A stretch of 64,000 nt of DNA from Actinoplanes oryzae (GTDB lineage Bacteria > Actinomycetota > Actinomycetes > Mycobacteriales > Micromonosporaceae), in contig NZ_JAUQWH010000010.1 of assembly GCF_030757795.1 (NCBI RefSeq), positions 34,929 to 98,928 of the forward strand, read 5' to 3'. Within the stretch, counting starts at the first letter, position 1. Each line of letters begins with the position of its first letter. The position numbers and the translations under genes are program-made. Below the pieces are notes generated by a model, which was not told where the DNA came from, ran no database searches, and saw only the letters and a program-made list of their open reading frames with translations. Positions 60,815 through 64,000 of this stretch are shown here, in pieces.

Positions 60815-62062
60815 TCATGCAGCGCCGCGGGAGCCACGCTGGGAGCCACCAGGATTGTGGGAGCCAATCTGGCTCCCGCTCGCCCTGAACAGCGCACGAG
60901 ACATCAGCTCGGCTGCCGATCGTCGGCCCGCCTCCAACAGGTGACCGTAGACATCCTTCGTGATGGCAATCGACGTATGCCCGAGCACCTCTGAGACCAC
61001 GTGCAACTCAGTGCCTTGGGCGAGCATCAGCGAGGCGCCCGAGTGGCGCAGCTCGTGCGGGTGCCAGTGACCGAGACCGGCCCGCTCGCAGAGCGAGGAG
61101 AAGCGGTGCGAGAAGTTGTCCGGATCCATCGGCGTGCCCACTTCGCTCGGAAAGATCAGCCCATGATCCTGCCAGGCATCGGCGGCCGCAGCCCTCTCCT
61201 CGGCTTGGACCGCGCGATGCCGGCGAAGCAACGCGATCAACTCCGGGGTTAGGTACAGGGTGCGGCGAGACTTACGGGTCTTGAGCTCGCTCACGACCAG
61301 CTTCGTAAGACGAGCGTTAGGCCGTTCGTCGTGCGTCTTGATGCGCTTGACGCTGTGCGTGACCAGGAGCGTCCCCTCGTCCCAATTCAGCCGATCCCAG
61401 TACAGCCCCAGCGCCTCACCTCGGCGCATCCCATACGCCAGCAGGAGTGTTACGAGCGCTTCCCTCCGCTCCCCGCGGACGGCGGTCAAGAGCGCCTGAG
61501 CCTGGTCAAGGGTTAGCGTTCTGCCCTCCTTCGCGGAGAGGCGGGGTGCTGCCGACAGAGCGGCGACGTTGCGCGAGACCAAGCCCTCCCTCTCGGCTTG
61601 CCCTAGGGCCTTCCGCAAAACTGTGCGCATGATCCGGATGCTGTTCGAGCTGTAGCCGGCTTCTCGCTTGGCCTGCCAAAGTTGGTCGCACTCGCGCACG
61701 GTCAGCTTGGTCAACTTCTTCCGGCCGAGGCCCGGCCGTAGATGCAATCTGACCGTGTCGTCGTAGTCATCCAATGTCGACGGCCCGACCTGTCCAGGCA
61801 GGTTGACCAGAAGCCAGCGGTCGAAGAAGTCACCGACCGACAGGCGGTCATCAGCTGGTGGGAGGCCCGCATCGAGCTGTTCGCGTAGCTTGCGAAGCTT
61901 CTGCACGACCTCGTCGCGCGTCGCTCCGGACACCTTCTTGCGCAGCCGCTTCCCGTCCGGCCCGAATCCGAGAGACACCGCCCCACGCCAACGGTCCCCG
62001 TCGCGATAGATCGAGTCCTCGCCTTGCCCGCGACGTGCCCTCGGCCGTTTCGCCTCGCTCAT
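60815..62062 (-). CDS. int: AICE tyrosine-type integrase
   Basis: 415 residues. N-terminal arm-binding and core-binding domains, then the catalytic domain with LLAYGMRRGEALGL (Arg), HELRHSGAS (His-x-x-Arg) and the nucleophile in AITKDVYGHL. Typical of pSAM2-type integrases acting at tRNA genes. ATG at 62062 overlaps the Xis TGA. The open frame continues to 62278 without support. Confidence 0.93.
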   Translation of the reverse strand: MSEAKRPRARRGQGEDSIYRDGDRWRGAVSLGFGPDGKRLRKKVSGATRDEVVQKLRKLREQLDAGLPPADDRLSVGDFFDRWLLVNLPGQVGPSTLDDYDDTVRLHLRPGLGRKKLTKLTVRECDQLWQAKREAGYSSNSIRIMRTVLRKALGQAEREGLVSRNVAALSAAPRLSAKEGRTLTLDQAQALLTAVRGERREALVTLLLAYGMRRGEALGLYWDRLNWDEGTLLVTHSVKRIKTHDERPNARLTKLVVSELKTRKSRRTLYLTPELIALLRRHRAVQAEERAAAADAWQDHGLIFPSEVGTPMDPDNFSHRFSSLCERAGLGHWHPHELRHSGASLMLAQGTELHVVSEVLGHTSIAITKDVYGHLLEAGRRSAAELMSRALFRASGSQIGSHNPGGSQRGSRGAA

Positions 62063-62259
62063 GCGGCCTGCTCCTGTTCGAGCTGCCGAACGAATTCCGC
62101 CAAGGCGGTTGCGGGGATGCGACGAAGCCCACCGACCTTGACTGAGCGGAGTTGGCCCGAGCGCATCAGCCCGTAGACCACCGTTCGCCCCATCGACAGC
62201 GCTTCCGCGGCCTGCTCCGGCCGCAGCAATACGAGTTCCACCTTCGCCTGCACGCTCAC
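62059..62259 (-). CDS. xis: Excisionase (Xis)-like HTH protein
   Basis: 66 residues. MerR-like helix-turn-helix with VLLRPEQAAEALSMGRTVVY and VGGLRRIPATALAEFVRQLE, the usual excisionase type of AICEs. GTG start overlaps the RepSA stop and its stop overlaps the integrase start, giving a compact rep-xis-int operon. Confidence 0.9.
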   Translation of the reverse strand: MSVQAKVELVLLRPEQAAEALSMGRTVVYGLMRSGQLRSVKVGGLRRIPATALAEFVRQLEQEQAA

Positions 62260-63995
62260 GCCGCCTCTCCCTGGGCATTGGCCAGAAGATTGGATGACCG
62301 AGGCGGGTCGGCTCTCCCCCGCCGGCGGGCTACATCGAGTTGCCCCCTCCGCTGAATGCGCTGGCTGACCATGCGCAGAAGCCGGTGTTGTAGCGGCGGA
62401 AGGTCACGGTCATCAGGCCGGGCTAACTCCCAGGCGAAAGGCGATGCGCCCTGCGCGGTGGCCGCTTCCTCGCTCACACCGAGGAGTGCCTTCACCCAGG
62501 CGTGTGCGTCTGCTCGGTGGTCGGCGAGCGTTTTGCCGGACCAGTCGCGGGAGACCAGGACGCGCCGGCCACCCATGCCTAGGGTGGTCTTTTGGTGGAC
62601 CTTGCCCTTGCACAGGCCAGGGCGTAGCCGGCCGTGAGCCTTCTTCGGTTGGATGCCGTAGAGCAGCCAGTTCGCGCAGCGATCCGAGCAGGGCGTGCGT
62701 CGAAGTTCGGCCCAGAGCCGGTCGAGGTGATCACGTTGCGGGTCGCTGGTGGTTTCGTGGCAGTCGGCCGCGGACTTCGTGACGTATTTGGTGATGTAGC
62801 CGATGGTGCGGGTCGCGTCCCGGCTGCCGGCCGAAACACCTTTGGCCTTGACCTGTGGTCCGAACCTGACCACGTGTGCGGGCTCGCTATCGGGGTCGTC
62901 GTCGAGCGCGTCCAAGGCCTCGCCCCAGGTCGATAGTGGCAGGTTCGTGGTCGCGTCGATCCAGGTCTTACCGTCCCACTGAGGGACGCAGCTCGGTGTG
63001 TCAGCCGCCGGCCACCACACCTGGTGATATGTAGCGGCGGCGACGCGTTCGAGCATGCTGCGTGGGATCGTGCCGCGAATGGCGAAGTGCGCATGCGGTG
63101 CACGGCGTCGTTGCGGCTCAACGCATCCGGCGTATTGGACGTTCCAGCCGACCGCGCGTCGCAAGTTCTGCCAGTAGCGGTCGAGCAGCCGCGGGAAGTG
63201 GACGGCGTCCCAGGCGGCGCGCCGGTAGTCATAGGTGGCGGGGTTGACCGGCGTGCCGAGCAGCGGATCATCTTGATTGTGCTGGCGGTGACAGGCGCAG
63301 GGCCGCCCGGCGTAGCTGAAGTGAACAGGACCGTAGCTGTCGAGGGTCAGCGTCAACCACATGGAGGGCTGGTGAGTGGTGCCGTCACTGCCGACGTAGG
63401 TACGTCCGACGGTGCGTGGCTGCACCTTCTGGCGTGGCAGGTCGGGGACGTCCTGACGTCGTCGGGTCGACCGCTTACGCCGAGGACGGTCACTGTCTTC
63501 TGTGCCGTCATCCTCGACGTTCGTATGGGGCGGACTGATCCGGCCGCGCAGACCTTCCTCGGCGATCGCGCCCTCTACGTCGAGAATGGCCATGTCGAGG
63601 TCAGCAACCTGGTCCCACTCGGCGTCGCGCTCGGCTGCGGCGCGGTAATACTCGAAATGAGCCCGCAGCGTGATCAGTGCCCGCTGCTCCTCGGTTGCGG
63701 GGCCCGGTGCAGGAAGCGGTTCGTCGGTGCGGTGCCAGCCCTCGCGGATTTGCACTTGCCGGAAGTGGCGAGCGCGTCTCGCGCATGGTGGGCATTTCGC
63801 TTCGAGAGTGGCGCCGCACGGCAGGTCGATCAGTTCCGTCTGTCCCGTGGCAAGATCGGTGCGGCGCAGAGCAATCGGGCGGATGCAGACGCCGTGGTCG
63901 GTGGCCAACTGCTTCAGGGCGTCGATGGCGCGCGGCATGGCGAGGCGCGCAGCCCGCGAGCCAGGTCTCGACGCGGGTTCGAGGGAGATGGTCAT
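62256..63995 (-). CDS. AICE replication initiator RepSA-like protein
   Basis: 579 residues. Rolling-circle initiator type: HUH-like block RRAPHAHFAIRG, and Cys-rich parts (CGATLEAKCPPCARR; CACHRQHNQ). RepSA proteins start replication of the excised element. ATG at 63995, near the right window edge, so upstream AICE genes (spd, tra) are not seen. GC is lower than the chromosomal genes. Confidence 0.9.
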   Translation of the reverse strand: MTISLEPASRPGSRAARLAMPRAIDALKQLATDHGVCIRPIALRRTDLATGQTELIDLPCGATLEAKCPPCARRARHFRQVQIREGWHRTDEPLPAPGPATEEQRALITLRAHFEYYRAAAERDAEWDQVADLDMAILDVEGAIAEEGLRGRISPPHTNVEDDGTEDSDRPRRKRSTRRRQDVPDLPRQKVQPRTVGRTYVGSDGTTHQPSMWLTLTLDSYGPVHFSYAGRPCACHRQHNQDDPLLGTPVNPATYDYRRAAWDAVHFPRLLDRYWQNLRRAVGWNVQYAGCVEPQRRRAPHAHFAIRGTIPRSMLERVAAATYHQVWWPAADTPSCVPQWDGKTWIDATTNLPLSTWGEALDALDDDPDSEPAHVVRFGPQVKAKGVSAGSRDATRTIGYITKYVTKSAADCHETTSDPQRDHLDRLWAELRRTPCSDRCANWLLYGIQPKKAHGRLRPGLCKGKVHQKTTLGMGGRRVLVSRDWSGKTLADHRADAHAWVKALLGVSEEAATAQGASPFAWELARPDDRDLPPLQHRLLRMVSQRIQRRGQLDVARRRGRADPPRSSNLLANAQGEAA

Positions 63996-64000
63996 CGGGT

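Overview
The window is very GC-rich, with GTG starts, many GTGA/ATGA stop-start overlaps and leaderless-looking genes. Its gene content (LCP ligases, Tat-exported ASST-like protein, EccB, SoxR-type MerR pairs, an AICE with RepSA) is typical of a filamentous actinomycete, most likely Micromonosporaceae (Actinoplanes or a relative). The taxon is my inference. No oriC, rRNA or CRISPR is present.

Layout. 1-4.6 kb: tail-truncated histidine kinase, a GDPD/rhodanese/LCP operon and a second LCP ligase. 4.7-8.3 kb: nucleotide-sugar epimerase, acetate-type symporter with its DUF485 partner, flavin-reductase-like protein. 8.37-9.5 kb: tryptophanyl-tRNA synthetase behind a leader peptide and attenuator. 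9.5-12.5 kb: ABC exporter pair and a secreted RlpA-like barrel protein. 12.6-20.6 kb: second symporter pair, DUF4173-type membrane protein, an OmpR-type two-component system, a DnaA-box cluster and a LytTR/LytS-type two-component system. 20.6-26.3 kb: exopolysaccharide priming transferase, Fpg-like glycosylase, glycosyltransferase plus ASST-like exported protein. 26.4-30.6 kb: CDP-alcohol transferase, glycerol-1-phosphate-dehydrogenase-like enzyme, nucleotidyltransferase and Nudix operon, with a divergent aminotransferase. 30.8-37.6 kb: CorA, orphan EccB, a 36-bp tandem repeat array, cyclophilin, rhomboid and membrane proteins. 37.6-44.8 kb: thiolase, split transketolase and two SoxR-like regulators, each facing a divergent operon with a 19-bp-spacer promoter. 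44.9-52.2 kb: GH30 glycosidase, tRNA-Ser, PARG-like protein, LipB, NlpC/P60 hydrolase, PEBP, methyltransferase. 52.5-60.4 kb: large membrane protein, FhuF-like protein with iron box, HTH-peptide deformylase fusion, flavohemoprotein, CPBP protease, EcsC-like protein. 60.5-64 kb: tRNA-Ser, tRNA-Arg and the integrase end of an AICE (int, xis, repSA) inserted at the tRNA-Arg, running off the right edge.

The clearest regulatory units are the trpS attenuator and the two SoxR-type promoters. The most unusual proteins are the HTH-deformylase fusion, the kinase with an expanded 11-residue repeat next to its ATP-binding domain, and the three-gene polar-headgroup operon. Short tandem repeats recur in at least five intergenic regions.
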